From contig JALJCQ010000009.1 in the NCBI GenBank assembly GCA_023091665.1, positions 2,604,001-2,668,000 on the forward strand: 64,000 bases of DNA, read 5' to 3'. A program made the translations under genes and the position numbers. Within the stretch, counting starts at the first letter, position 1, and the number at the start of each line of letters is the position of its first letter. The notes under the pieces are model-generated. The model saw only the letters and a list, made by a program, of their open reading frames with translations, searched no databases and was not told the origin of the DNA. The DNA is from Pythium myriotylum (lineage: Eukaryota; Oomycota; Peronosporomycetes; Pythiales; Pythiaceae). Positions 1-9,835 of this stretch are shown here, in pieces.

Positions 1-1113
1 AGCAGCTGGTTGCCCGTGCCAACCATGACACAGAAGAGCATCGGGTTCTTCGACGGTGGGCGGAAGACATCCGCGTGGACGAGCTTCCAGCCCGACTCCT
101 CTCGTTCTTCAGCCCGCTCTTCTTCCGTAGGCACGCGGTTGTAACGACTAATGTCGCGGTGGAGACTGCGCATCAAGATCATGCCGACCATTCCGCTCAA
201 GAAGAGCACGATGAGAAGCGCATTGATAATCGAGAACCAGTGGACATTCGCGTTGCCTGAGCCAGCCTCGAAGTACACGTCCCAACGCGTGCGCCACTCC
301 TTTTCGTTATCTTCGCGCCATTCGATACTGTAGGTCCACGAGACCTTGACGTCGCCAGCCTTGCTGCGCGTGAGGAACATGGGGCGACGCAGCTCCGGCG
401 AGTGCTTGCACGTCTTCATCGTGTTGGTCTCCGCATCGAACAGCTTGTCCGGGTATTCGAAGCTGAACGGCAGCACCCAGAAGTCGACAATGCGACCTTC
501 GTCGGCAGACTCGGTGCCGATCTCGTTGTTGTAGCCGATGATGATCTTCACGTGGTTGTTGAGCTGCGGCACGACCTCAACCTCCGGGTTGAAGCTGCCG
601 AGCTCAAAGCCCACAATCATGCTGCCGTCTGGTGTCTCGGACTTGACCGGGAGGTTGTCCAGGATCCAGTTGACGCGGTACGCGTCCTTGATCTTGTTCT
701 CCAGCTCCTTGATCTCCTCCTCCTTGTACGTCTGCTGACAGAGCACCTTACACTCCTCGTTCTCCATGAACTTGAGCTGGTACGGGGAGTTCTGGATGCG
801 GTTCGCCGTGAGGTACTCGCCCAGGTTCTCCGACTTGTACTCGATCTTGGGAGGCTACACGACCCACGAGCACTTTGCCGTGAGCATCACCTCGCGAATG
901 CGCGACAGCGGGGCGCTTCGCACGCACCTGGCAGAAGCCGAGCTTGTAGTAGTCCAACGGCAGCAGCGTCTCCGAGGACGTGAGGCTGTTGACGAAGAGC
1001 GGGATGGCCTCGCCCTTCTTGTACGTCGTCATCTGCACGCCCGGCAGCGAGAAGGCCTCGCCCGAGCCGGCGAGCGCGCCGAGCGCCAGCGCCGCGACTC
1101 CGATCACCTGCAT
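1..1113 (-). CDS. Transmembrane 9 superfamily (nonaspanin/EMP70) protein, 5' part
   Basis: N-terminal 346 residues of a TM9SF protein; the rest lies beyond the left edge. Exons are 928-1113 and 1-854, split by a 73-bp GT-AG intron (855-927, phase 0). The start at 1113 opens a signal peptide (MQVIGVAALALGALAGSGEA), followed by the family hallmark FSLPGV and a YKKGE...P..VNSL...LLPLDYY block. Exon 2 carries the long lumenal domain and the first of the expected nine membrane spans (FSIINALLIVLFLSGMVGM), then the cytosolic R-x-LHRDISRYN stretch. TM9SF proteins sit in Golgi and endosomal membranes and sort membrane proteins by their transmembrane segments. Without the intron the frame loses similarity just after GFCQ, so the intron is well supported. 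Which TM9SF subfamily it belongs to cannot be told from this part. Confidence 0.93.
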
Positions 1114-1498
1114 GGCCGCCGTCCGAGTGGTGGCGTCCTTCGGTCTGTCCCAACGTGGGCGCGCCCCTCGTCACCTGGAAAGCTCGCAGGAAACTGACCG
1201 GCTCCTGCGTGGTGTGGCCCACACCACCTCCCACCCATTTATTTTTGCTTCTTTTTTGGAAACGCCACGTGGGATACATCGAATCAAAGCGTCGGCCACG
1301 GTACAGCAGTACGTGTAGCGGTTAAGTGTTCGTTGACCAAGCGTGTGTTTGTTATCGGCGGTGGGCGAACATGACAACCGAACGATTGTATGGCACTAAG
1401 TGTCCGTCGCGCTCAACAAATGTTCATATCCATGTTTGGGTCAACGCCCGGAGTCGGGGAAAGTAGAACGTGGACTCACCCTCACGAGAATGACTGCT
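1114..1498. other. Intergenic, no gene seen
   Basis: Promoter side of the TM9SF gene and 3' flank of the bZIP gene. I see a pyrimidine-rich tract near 1233-1257 and a CACGTG palindrome near 1266, but no convincing coding sequence or RNA gene. Confidence 0.6.
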
Positions 1499-2392
1499 TC
1501 ATGAAGAAGGATACTGTTCCCAGCCCTGCGTCCGTCGAGGCGGTGCACGTCCATCCGCCACTACTGACGTCGAAGCAGGACCACAGGCCACGGCCTGAGC
1601 TACTTCTTCTCCCACTGTCAGGCTCGCCGAGACGACCAAGCACTTCATCACTCGAGCAATGTCTTCCATCGCCACCCCCGCACGGAGGTAGCCGCCCACC
1701 AAGTCTGTGTTGACGTGCTCGAAGCAAATACGGCTATCCACGTCAAACTTGAGGCGCGTTATGACTGGGAACAATACTCGACGATTTACGAACTTGTACA
1801 CGAGATCTGGATTCTTCTCGGAGCCCGGAAAGAGCATGGCTAATGTTTGCGGCCCACAGACAAAGTTCATACTCGAGTGCAGCTCGACGAACGGATCATT
1901 GGAAGGGCCGGTGATCTCCACTCGCTCGATTCGAACACATAAACGCGCGTGCGCTGCAGAGAAGAAGTGCCATTGCATAAGTGAGGCATCCGGCCCGACC
2001 AAGTCGCCCGTGGCGGCATCTTCCGCCATGACGCTGCGAAGAAAGTTCTCCTTGTATGCGGTATCAGCAGCATAGCGCTGCGCGTACTCGCCATCAACGA
2101 GCGCTCGGCGCCGATCCCCCATGCCATTCTGGAAGATGGTGTAGTACTCGCGAGCGATGCGCACGAGCGATCCCGCGTGGCCCTCTCGTCGCTGGAGAAG
2201 CCGCACCTGCAGCAAGCTCTTGCGTTCCTCGAGGCGTCTGATCTCGACCTGCAACGCATTCAGTCGCTCCTCCAGCTGACCTTTGTAGATCATGCGACGA
2301 GCGCGGAAGGCCTTTCCACGCTCGCTGCTCGTGGTGGGCGTGCGGCGTGCCTTGACGTGGCCGCGCGGTGGTTGGTTCGTCGACGATTGCAT
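1499..2392 (-). CDS. bZIP transcription factor, oomycete type, Asn-less basic region
   Basis: Single-exon 297-residue protein. Residues about 20-66 form a basic region and leucine zipper: Leu at 40, 47, 54 and 61 in perfect heptads, with Arg30 at the invariant Arg position (R-x9-L). The invariant DNA-contacting Asn of the N-x7-R signature is Ser22 here. Residues 70-270 form a conserved alpha/beta-looking C-terminal domain that is shared with the next gene upstream (3139-4221), for example the R-V-x-I-[TS]-G ... DP blocks and the FPV-[IT]-x-x-[LF]-x-F strand. The two genes are tandem, same-strand and clearly related by duplication. It presumably binds DNA as a dimer in the nucleus, but the altered basic region makes the target uncertain. 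No intron is needed. Confidence 0.85.
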   Translation of the reverse strand: MQSSTNQPPRGHVKARRTPTTSSERGKAFRARRMIYKGQLEERLNALQVEIRRLEERKSLLQVRLLQRREGHAGSLVRIAREYYTIFQNGMGDRRRALVDGEYAQRYAADTAYKENFLRSVMAEDAATGDLVGPDASLMQWHFFSAAHARLCVRIERVEITGPSNDPFVELHSSMNFVCGPQTLAMLFPGSEKNPDLVYKFVNRRVLFPVITRLKFDVDSRICFEHVNTDLVGGYLRAGVAMEDIARVMKCLVVSASLTVGEEVAQAVACGPASTSVVADGRAPPRRTQGWEQYPSS

Positions 2393-3138
2393 ACTTTGAT
2401 CGTGTGGAGCTCAAGTCGCGGGGCCCCGCCTCACGGGGAGCCTGCTCGTGTTCTTCGATGTCGTCTCCTTCGTTCTGACTCCTCACGAGGTCATCGAAGG
2501 GTTGAGATCCTGAAAGAACGCAAAGAACGAAGACGTCTTTCACACTTTCAACGAAAATTAACGTCTCTTTCTGTATTTAACGAAATAGAAACAGTCCGTT
2601 TTAGTGATTACTAAGAGCCGCAGACGTCCTCCTCGTTCCCGTGAAATCCTGTGGGCGCCTTTTGGCGTCATCGAATGGAGTCTGCATGGTGTTTCCCATG
2701 GCGATCGCGCTCCACTCGAAAATCCGACGAGCACGCGCGCAAACGCAGTGGAATCACGGAGGTCTCGAGGCAGTTGACAACTTCCTTTCTTGCTTTTTGA
2801 CACGCGTGTCAAAACGTGTTGACTTGTGACGAGACAGAGCGAGTTGACCTTGATTTGACATTTTAGGGTACGCCGACCACGCCGTCATCGCAAAACGAGG
2901 TTGGTCGTCTCGGAGAAGTCGGCGGCGTTCTTTTGAGCTGACGATCTCCCTCGCTCTGGCCCTCCGTGGCCGCCCCCCCCCTGCCCTGTAGGCCCTTTCG
3001 GAGGGATCTTTCTGTGTTCTCATGGTCGTCGTCGTTTGAGGCCGAATACATGGCACTTTACTTGCATTGAATGGCTTCTTATCGCCAACTCGAGTATCTA
3101 CATCATTCCCAATCCCAATCCCATTCCGCACGCAGACC
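2393..3138. other. Intergenic between the two bZIP paralogues
   Basis: About 750 bp without a supported gene. It has an A/T-rich stretch at 2540-2620, likely the promoter of the downstream bZIP, and a run of C near 2970. Open frames here show no recognisable protein features. Confidence 0.6.
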
Positions 3139-4221
3139 TTAGTTGATCTTCTCAGGGGAGTTCTCTTTCTCCTCCTCTTCTTCTTCGTTTTCATCGACCA
3201 GAAACGAAATTCGCAGCTTCTCCTTCGCTTGCGCTTCGGCCTCTTGGGCCTCCCAATCGATGCCGATCTCTTCCATGAAGTGGTGTTCTTCTGCTTGTAG
3301 TCGGTCGGGGACTTGGCCGAGATCTGAGATGACAAACCCTTGCATGATCTCCTCCACGTCTTCGACTCGACAGCCTGCCGAAAGTAACGCGTCGGCCAGC
3401 TCAATGTTGGCGGTCTCGGAGCTTATGTGGCCGTCAGCCGTGAACTGGAAGATGCCGATTACCGGACAAGGCACATAGAGGCCGATCATGCGCTGAACGA
3501 GAGCCTCGTTGTGGATGGCATGAGGGAAGAGGTACTTGATCGTGTTCCGCGACAAGATGACATGGTATGTGGTGAAGCAGTACAAGATAGGGTCGTCTTC
3601 GGTCCCGGAGATGTTCACGCGATTCACTTCCCCGACAAAGGAGGCGTAGGCCGCCGTGTAGTAGCCCCACTGAGCAACGCAGCCCGCTGGGCCCTTGTGG
3701 TCACCATACACAGTCTCTGGGTCGATGATCCGCTGAAGGAATTCGAGCTGAGTTCTCGCCTTCCGGACCGCACTCATCTTGTTTGGCGGCGACTCGGCGC
3801 CGTCTCCGAGTGGCCGTTCGATGGAGATCCCGTATCGGAACAGCGTAAAGTACTCTCGGATGAGCTTTTCCAACGAGCCGTGCGCGTGGTGGCGCTTGAG
3901 CATCACTTTGGACGAGTAAATGCTCTTTTTCATGACGAGCTCCGAGACTTCTTTCCGCAGCGACGCGACGCGTTCCTCGAGTTCGACCACATGGGTTTTC
4001 CTCCGCTCGCGGAACTCTTTGCACCGCTGCCGGTTCGGCTTGGGGGCCTTGCGGCGCGGCGCGGGTACCGCGACAGTTGGGCCGGCGACTGCTGTAGCTG
4101 CTCGCACCATTGCGACTGGCCCACTGCCCGGTTGGTCCGACTCGGGGACAGTGGGCGGGCCGGCAGCTGGCGCCCGGGCCTCGGCGCGCCTCCGCCTGTG
4201 TCCGGTGGACCGCTCTTCCAT
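3139..4221 (-). CDS. bZIP transcription factor, oomycete type
   Basis: Single-exon 360-residue protein. A Pro/Ala-rich N-terminus is followed by the basic region at residues 60-77 and the zipper from about 81. Asn63-x7-Arg71-x9-Leu81-x6-Leu88-x6-Leu95 fits the canonical bZIP spacing, with Arg66 and Cys67 in place of the usual two Ala. A domain at about 120-300 matches the neighbouring bZIP at 1499-2392, so the pair is a tandem duplication. The C-terminus ends in a Glu-rich tail (positions about 3140-3185). Start chosen at 4221 as the first Met; the zipper would be kept by any later start before residue 60. Likely a nuclear dimeric transcription factor; targets unknown. Confidence 0.88.
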   Translation of the reverse strand: MEERSTGHRRRRAEARAPAAGPPTVPESDQPGSGPVAMVRAATAVAGPTVAVPAPRRKAPKPNRQRCKEFRERRKTHVVELEERVASLRKEVSELVMKKSIYSSKVMLKRHHAHGSLEKLIREYFTLFRYGISIERPLGDGAESPPNKMSAVRKARTQLEFLQRIIDPETVYGDHKGPAGCVAQWGYYTAAYASFVGEVNRVNISGTEDDPILYCFTTYHVILSRNTIKYLFPHAIHNEALVQRMIGLYVPCPVIGIFQFTADGHISSETANIELADALLSAGCRVEDVEEIMQGFVISDLGQVPDRLQAEEHHFMEEIGIDWEAQEAEAQAKEKLRISFLVDENEEEEEEKENSPEKIN

Positions 4222-4787
4222 CGTTGCAGTGGAGCCCCTCTCGTCCTTGATATTCGACGATCGGCGTCGGAGCGAGAAGCAGGAATGGAGTCGTCACCGA
4301 AGCCATTCGAAATCGTTTTGGATGACCGCGAAAGAGGGAGCGAGGGTGGGAGGAGACGGGCTACTTCTGTAATTCCGTGATTTACAAACTGACTGTTCGA
4401 CCTATCTACGCCAGCCGCGATTGGCTGAAAAACCGGCTCCCTCGCTGTCCCCCCCGTGCAACAACGACGACCGCGAACCGACCGAGGACCCAGTTGTCTT
4501 GACGGTCAGTCGGACGCCGTGGGAACTCCGCCGACGAGATTCGCGCGTGCTCTATGTGCCGTCACTAGCGAAACGCCATCGCTCGTTCGCTGGAACCCAA
4601 CCAACAAACCAATGGAAGAAAAAAAAAAACAAAACACCAACAAACCAACAAAGAAAACAGCGAAACACGGCGGCCTGTCTCCCCTGGAGCAGCACCAAGC
4701 CCGATCACAAACCTGGCGTGAGTCGTCATCATCTGATGGCGTTGTCTATTCTTGTAAATACCGTAACAAGACCTTCCCCTCTCAAAC
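4222..4787. other. Intergenic, promoter of bZIP gene and 3' flank of Misato
   Basis: Contains a CCAAT-type element in reverse orientation (ATTGG near 4422), about 200 bp before the bZIP start, and an A-rich low-complexity tract at about 4613-4665. No gene seen. Confidence 0.55.
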
Positions 4788-6468
4788 TCATTCGTCCGAA
4801 ACCAAATCAGCCGCGTCGTCATCCGAGAGCTCTTCAAGAGCGCGCGGATAGGCCTCGCCCATGGACCGCAGCGACGCCTGCAGTTCCTCGAGCGCGTCCA
4901 CGTTCATGCCCGCCTGCGTGAACTCGTAGAGCACGCGCTTGTCGCTGCGGCTCGTCTGTGTCCCCACGTGCGTGAGGAAGCTGCCGACCGCGCTCGAGAG
5001 CGAGAGCTGCGACGCAGCGTCCGACGCTGGGACAGTGGCGCTGGTCAGCACGTGTAGCGGGTCGTGAGTCCAGTGCGCGACGCAGTTCTGCGGCAGGAAG
5101 CGATCGAGCGACGCCTGCAGATGTGTGGCGTGCGCGTCGAAGTCCCCGACCAAGTGGACGCGGCGGAAGCGAGGCGGCGGCGTTTCGGACGAGACCAACG
5201 ACGAGCCGAACGCACCGCGGAGACGCTGCTGGGAGAACTTGGGCAAGAGCGAGTGCTGGCTCCACTTGAGAGTCTCAGATTCCGACAGCGATGTGGATTC
5301 TTCTAGTAAGATGCACGGATTCTCGGCCAGTGGAAACCGCGCTGCAAGTTCCATAACCTTCATGCTCGGGATGATGCCTTCGATCAAGCTGTACACTGAC
5401 GCCGTGCTTGAAGATCGAAATTCAGACAGCGCGATCTGGATGGAAGTAGCAGCAAATGACGCAGCGCCGAGTAGTTCAGGCTTAAATCCGTCTATCGCGT
5501 AACGCCGAGAAGGACCACTGAGCGCCACAGGGATGAAGACGCTAGAGTTCTCGATAAACGAAGCCACAGAAGTGATGAGGTTGAGACCACGTCGAGCCTC
5601 AATCTTGGATCTGTCACGACTTTCAGCACCCGTAGCATACAAGTTGTTATCGCTCTGATCAGAGAGGGGATACCTCCAGTCATTCCCGAACGTCGCGATC
5701 ACCGCACTCGGACATTCCTCGACCAAGTACATGAGCACCTCGTTGGAGAGGCCCGCCCAAGACGAATCCATGTCAACAAAGTTTTGCACGAAGCGTAGGT
5801 TGTCGCACTCCTCCAAGACCCCTCGCAGTCTATCTTCAATGTTCTCCATCGTCAGCGTCGCTATGCTTCCGTCGCGTGGCATCGGCTGCCCTTCGTAAAA
5901 GTTATGGAGTGGCATATAGGGACGAAACTCTTCGATCTCGACGAGGTTCTTCTCGGAGAACTCATCCCAGTTCCAATACGCGGTGCTCGGAAGTGCATTA
6001 TCCGACAGAGCAGAGGTCTCTGGTGCTTGATCATACACTTGAACCCCTCCGGACCTGCGTTAAACAGTTGTATCGCTGTCAGCATATCCTCTCTCTCCAC
6101 TGTGCGGATACACCAACTGACCAGGAACTGGATGAATCGCGGATCTGCTCGCGGTTGACGGCCGTTCTCGCCGACACTTTGCGGTGGATTCTGCCTGCGA
6201 CAGAGTTTCCTCAATATCGTCTACACAAACACAGCCACTCTGAGCGATGCGCACCTTTGGCCTCGAACGCCAGCAGCCGAGGCTTGCCATCGCTGCGACG
6301 GAGACCTCCCTGGCACACCGCACACGTCAGTCGACCCGCGTTTCCCTCGAGCGATCAAGCGCCACTCACGTTCCCGCCGTTTGCCTGCTCAACCGCGTGC
6401 AGCTGCGCGCCGATGGCGTTCGCGGCCGTGCCGAACTGCAGCCGCAAGGTCTCTTCGCGCGAACTCAT
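4788..6468 (-). CDS. MSTO1: Misato / DML1 family tubulin-like protein
   Basis: Modelled as four exons: 6370-6468, 6255-6309, 6122-6194 and 4788-6054, with introns of 60, 60 and 67 bp; phases agree and give 497 residues. Exon 1 starts MSSREETLRLQFGTAANAIGA, the tubulin-like G-x-x-A-N-x-x-G opening of Misato. Exon 2 carries the PRLLAFEAKG segment, exon 4 the YWNWDEF and ECDNLRFVQNFVDMDSSWAGLSNEV blocks typical of the family's tubulin-3 domain. Misato/DML1 proteins act at the mitochondrial surface and in mitochondrial inheritance, fusion and chromosome segregation. The C-terminus is Asp/Glu-rich. The family assignment is secure; the small exons 2 and 3 rest on splice-phase logic. Confidence 0.85.
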
Positions 6469-6615
6469 TTCCGGAGGTGAAAGCCACCAAGGTGTCAACG
6501 CTCACGCACGAGAATTTGTTTTGACCAATCAACATGACTAACGCTTCATATTAACCAACCACCTCAGTAAGCCGAGTTTCAGGTTGGCTGGCTCACCCCT
6601 GGTCTATTCCTTATC
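6469..6615. promoter_or_regulatory. Short spacer with inverted CCAAT box, Misato promoter
   Basis: 147 bp lie between the Misato start codon and the stop of the next same-strand gene. A CCAAT/ATTGG element is visible at 6525-6529, 57 bp before the Misato ATG (minus strand). Function inferred from position only. Confidence 0.4.
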
Positions 6616-9579
6616 TTACTCCTGCTTCATAGGCTCTTCTTCTACTTCGCCAGCTTCTCGCTCCTCCTCATTGTCCTGCGTCGACGAATTCCTACCTCGG
6701 TCCACGTGCACATCTCCACTGTGGATCTCCGTCTTCACCTTAGCCTTATCTTCGTCCTCATGGTCATCGTCGAGAGCGTAGTCATTAGAGAAGATCTCGG
6801 CTGACAAGTCGGGGCACTTGGTCAGAAGCTGCTCATAAAATGCGCGACATTGCTGGAACGGCTGACTTCGCCACAAAACCTCGAACTCGTCGAGAGAGTT
6901 GCACGCTTTCCGTGTTAAACCGAGTGTTTTGCGAAGATACAACGAGGCTGAGACCGAGTCACCAGAACCTCCAGTCTTCTCCAGTGCCTGAGTTACGCTG
7001 ACAAGAACCATGATCGTCTTCTCGTGAAGAATGGGAACAGGGAACGACCGAACTGACTGCTGCTTGATCGTTTTCTTCTCAGATTCCACCTGCGCGTCTT
7101 CCTCCTCGCCCTCCTCCTCGTATTCAACGATAGACCTCTTGGCAGATTTGGCAGCAAGTGTTCTAGCTCGCAGCGATGAAATGAAAAACCCGTCGATGAT
7201 CGACCTCCATACTGAAGAGTTCTTCGAAGAGTCGTGTGCATTGCTTGAGCCATTGGAATCATGATCACCGGTAGATCCATGGGACTTAACATCTTGGATA
7301 ATCACTTCGCCCAGAGAGTGCAGGAATACACGGTCACGATATAGAATGTCATCTTCGACGAGCGATAGAAGATCCAACAAATGGGACGCCACCTCAGTCC
7401 TGTGGTCCTTAAGCGACTGAAGAATGAAGGCTCTTGTTACTGACCGGATTGCGGAACTAGCACGGAGCATGTTCTCCCACAATGTAGTTTCCGCAAGGTC
7501 CTCCTTCAGCTTGGTCTCACGAGGCACGGAAACACCACCTTGACTCGGAAACCCAATTCGGTGTGTAGACATAGATCGAATCAAAAGAGGTAGCATGACA
7601 CGCATCGTAACAACCTGGGGAGCTCGAAGAATGAAGTCCTTCTTCCGCAACATCCGGCGAACGCTAGCTGGATTTCCGATTTGAAGTAGCTGCACGAGCC
7701 CTCGACACACTAGGCTGTCTGTTGGTAGCTCACGCTTCTGCCAGCATGACACCAACGTCTTGAGCAGTGTATCACAGAGCATTTGCTTCACGTGAGGGTC
7801 ACTGAGAATGAGGGCGACGTCTGCAAGGCCTTCTTCACAGATCCCCTCAGGCACCATTCCGGTTTGGTCGACATCACCAAAGTCTTTCAACGTCACAACA
7901 CCAGAACTCGTCAACATGGTCATCGCCTCCGCCGGTCCACTCTTTTTCCTCTTTTTGGCTCGAATACGCTGCGGTTCGCCCCGTAGCGTGACTGCATTCT
8001 TCTCAATAATCTCCAAACCGCGCTTGCCGACTCGTTTGCCTTCTTTGTAGAATACAGTTGTGTCCGGGTTGAAGGTGAGGCAGTTCTTGATCATTAAGTT
8101 AAAGTCTTCAGTGAACATCTCGAGTGTCTTGTACTTGCCTTTCTTGGCTTTCTTCCTCATTGTAGACAAATCCATCGGCTCCTTGATTATGTCGCGGTAG
8201 TTGGGGACATCATCAGGCACAGGCTCAACAAAAATCATTCGAGTGTCGGTCTTCGTAATCTTGTCCAGCACAATCAGCAGCTGATCTACCGGCGGCGGAC
8301 CAAGAACGATCTCAAAGTTATCTTCCTCTTCTTGCACGTCTGATTTTTTCTTGAATTTTTTGTTGAGAGGTACGTCACCGACCCGCAGTTTTTTCACAAC
8401 TGTGAGTAGCTCATGCAGCTGAGCAATGTCCATTGTGTTCTGGTTCTTCACTGCACGCTCGAGGAACCAAATAAACTTGTGCAATGGGTCCGTCCGCATC
8501 TGAGTTGTCGTCTTGTCACGTTGTAAGTTGGCCAAATCGCATCGAAGGGCGCCCAGAAAGGGTACGTAGTCCACGTAGTCTTTCGCGTTCGCGTTGGAAC
8601 TGCCGGGAATGTTCGCAGTCATGACATACTCCTTCAAGATGTCCAACGTCGACAGATACAACGACTCGGAATCCCCAATCATGTCACTAAGAGCGGCGAG
8701 TGCAGCACTCTGCCGCCGCCGCTCTTCAATCGCCTGACCTGTGCTACTTCGCGACGTCGGAGATGGCATGTGGCTAGTAACATTCCACAGATCATTGCCC
8801 GCTGCCCCGCCGTTCGAAGAAGAAAAGCTTTTCCGAGTCGAAGACGCCGAGGAAGAAGCGGCTGTGGTCTGCGCTGGGTGATTGAGGTACCACGCTACTT
8901 TTTCTTCAACGTACTCTTGAGTGCACTGCTCCACGAAATAGTGCAGCTCTTGTTTGTCGACGTGCATGATCTTGCGTCGCACGTGGATGGGCAGCTCGCT
9001 CAGAATGCGTCGGTTCTCGGTCAGCTCTCGCAGATACGCCTCGGGTGTGTCTTCTTGGCGCGCGAGAATCGCAATGGGGATCTTGCGCAGCTCGCGGAAC
9101 TCAATGTACGGGAACGTCGCCTCGAGCACGCGCTGCAGGTCTTCCTGCGAGAGCTCTTCAATGCGCAGCAGCATCTCTCGGATGAGCTTGTCGAGCAGCG
9201 ACTCGTAGACGCTCGAGCGGCTCACGTGGAGCAGGTCGAGCAGTTTCTCGGCCGGCGCAAAGCGCGGCGTGGGCTCGGCGCGCGCTTTCTTGCTGGCGCC
9301 GTTGGCCTGGAGGCTCGCGCTGCGCTTGGCGCGCGGCACCGTGGCGAAGTTGAGTCCGTGGTCGGCCTGGAAGGCGCGGATGGCTTCCTCCGGGTTGGGC
9401 GCCGTGCTGAGCAGCTCTTTGAGCGCTGCGCCGCCGCGCGCGCCGATGCGCAGCGGACGCGCCGGGTCGGCGTCCATGGGCGCGATGAGCACGCCGTCGT
9501 CCTCGTCTGCGCGCTGCACGAGCGGCGCCGTGAGCTTGAGCTTGAGCTTGAAGGTGCGCTCGCCGTTCTCGAGGCTCAT
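6616..9579 (-). CDS. NELFB: NELF-B (COBRA1) homologue with an internal bromodomain
   Basis: Single-exon 987-residue protein. Residues about 105-225 match the N-terminal helices of NELF-B (EKLLDLL...; the FPYIEFRELRKIPIAIL block; the L-[ST]-E-[LN] and [IV]-H-V-[RK]-R-[KQ]-I block), and 290-398 the next part (DPLHKFIWFLERAV, then ELLTVVKK). At 430-530 sits a complete bromodomain: YRDIIKEPMDLSTM at 461-474 and the acetyl-lysine-binding Asn504 in CLTFN. NELF-B similarity resumes at about 583-810 (LADVALILSDP, later SIIDGFFIS, equal to the SLFDGFF block of animal NELF-B). The tail is acidic with a basic patch. NELF-B is the scaffold of the negative elongation factor that holds paused RNA polymerase II. 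The bromodomain sits in a loop of that scaffold. No intron and no frameshift were seen, so it is one continuous protein. Confidence 0.85.
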   Translation of the reverse strand: MSLENGERTFKLKLKLTAPLVQRADEDDGVLIAPMDADPARPLRIGARGGAALKELLSTAPNPEEAIRAFQADHGLNFATVPRAKRSASLQANGASKKARAEPTPRFAPAEKLLDLLHVSRSSVYESLLDKLIREMLLRIEELSQEDLQRVLEATFPYIEFRELRKIPIAILARQEDTPEAYLRELTENRRILSELPIHVRRKIMHVDKQELHYFVEQCTQEYVEEKVAWYLNHPAQTTAASSSASSTRKSFSSSNGGAAGNDLWNVTSHMPSPTSRSSTGQAIEERRRQSAALAALSDMIGDSESLYLSTLDILKEYVMTANIPGSSNANAKDYVDYVPFLGALRCDLANLQRDKTTTQMRTDPLHKFIWFLERAVKNQNTMDIAQLHELLTVVKKLRVGDVPLNKKFKKKSDVQEEEDNFEIVLGPPPVDQLLIVLDKITKTDTRMIFVEPVPDDVPNYRDIIKEPMDLSTMRKKAKKGKYKTLEMFTEDFNLMIKNCLTFNPDTTVFYKEGKRVGKRGLEIIEKNAVTLRGEPQRIRAKKRKKSGPAEAMTMLTSSGVVTLKDFGDVDQTGMVPEGICEEGLADVALILSDPHVKQMLCDTLLKTLVSCWQKRELPTDSLVCRGLVQLLQIGNPASVRRMLRKKDFILRAPQVVTMRVMLPLLIRSMSTHRIGFPSQGGVSVPRETKLKEDLAETTLWENMLRASSAIRSVTRAFILQSLKDHRTEVASHLLDLLSLVEDDILYRDRVFLHSLGEVIIQDVKSHGSTGDHDSNGSSNAHDSSKNSSVWRSIIDGFFISSLRARTLAAKSAKRSIVEYEEEGEEEDAQVESEKKTIKQQSVRSFPVPILHEKTIMVLVSVTQALEKTGGSGDSVSASLYLRKTLGLTRKACNSLDEFEVLWRSQPFQQCRAFYEQLLTKCPDLSAEIFSNDYALDDDHEDEDKAKVKTEIHSGDVHVDRGRNSSTQDNEEEREAGEVEEEPMKQE

Positions 9580-9835
9580 GGCGCCGGATCAGTCCCCGCG
9601 CTCTTCAGTCCGGTCGCGCGGCCGCGGCGAGTTCTTTCTCGGGCAGGAAATATTTCGGAAATATAGGGAACGGAGGGAAGCAAAACCCAAGCTATAGATC
9701 GAAATTCAGGTTGCGGGATTTTAACCCAATCAAAGAGAGTTTCTAGGTGAAGAGTGTACTAGAAGAGACAGAATAATAAGACGACGTGAGGATCGGGCAT
9801 CTGTGGCAACCACGGACAACAGCAACGAGTGCAGC
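9580..9835. promoter_or_regulatory. Divergent promoter, NELF-B / NAA10
   Basis: 256 bp separate the two start codons. A CCAAT box is visible at 9726-9730. The half next to NELF-B is GC-rich and the middle is A/T-rich. Role inferred from head-to-head arrangement. Confidence 0.5.

Noticed and set aside
1505..1513. U12-type donor GTATCCTT on the minus strand near the end of the first bZIP
   Set aside because: No TTCCTTAAC-like branch site and acceptor follow, and the frame ends normally just after it.
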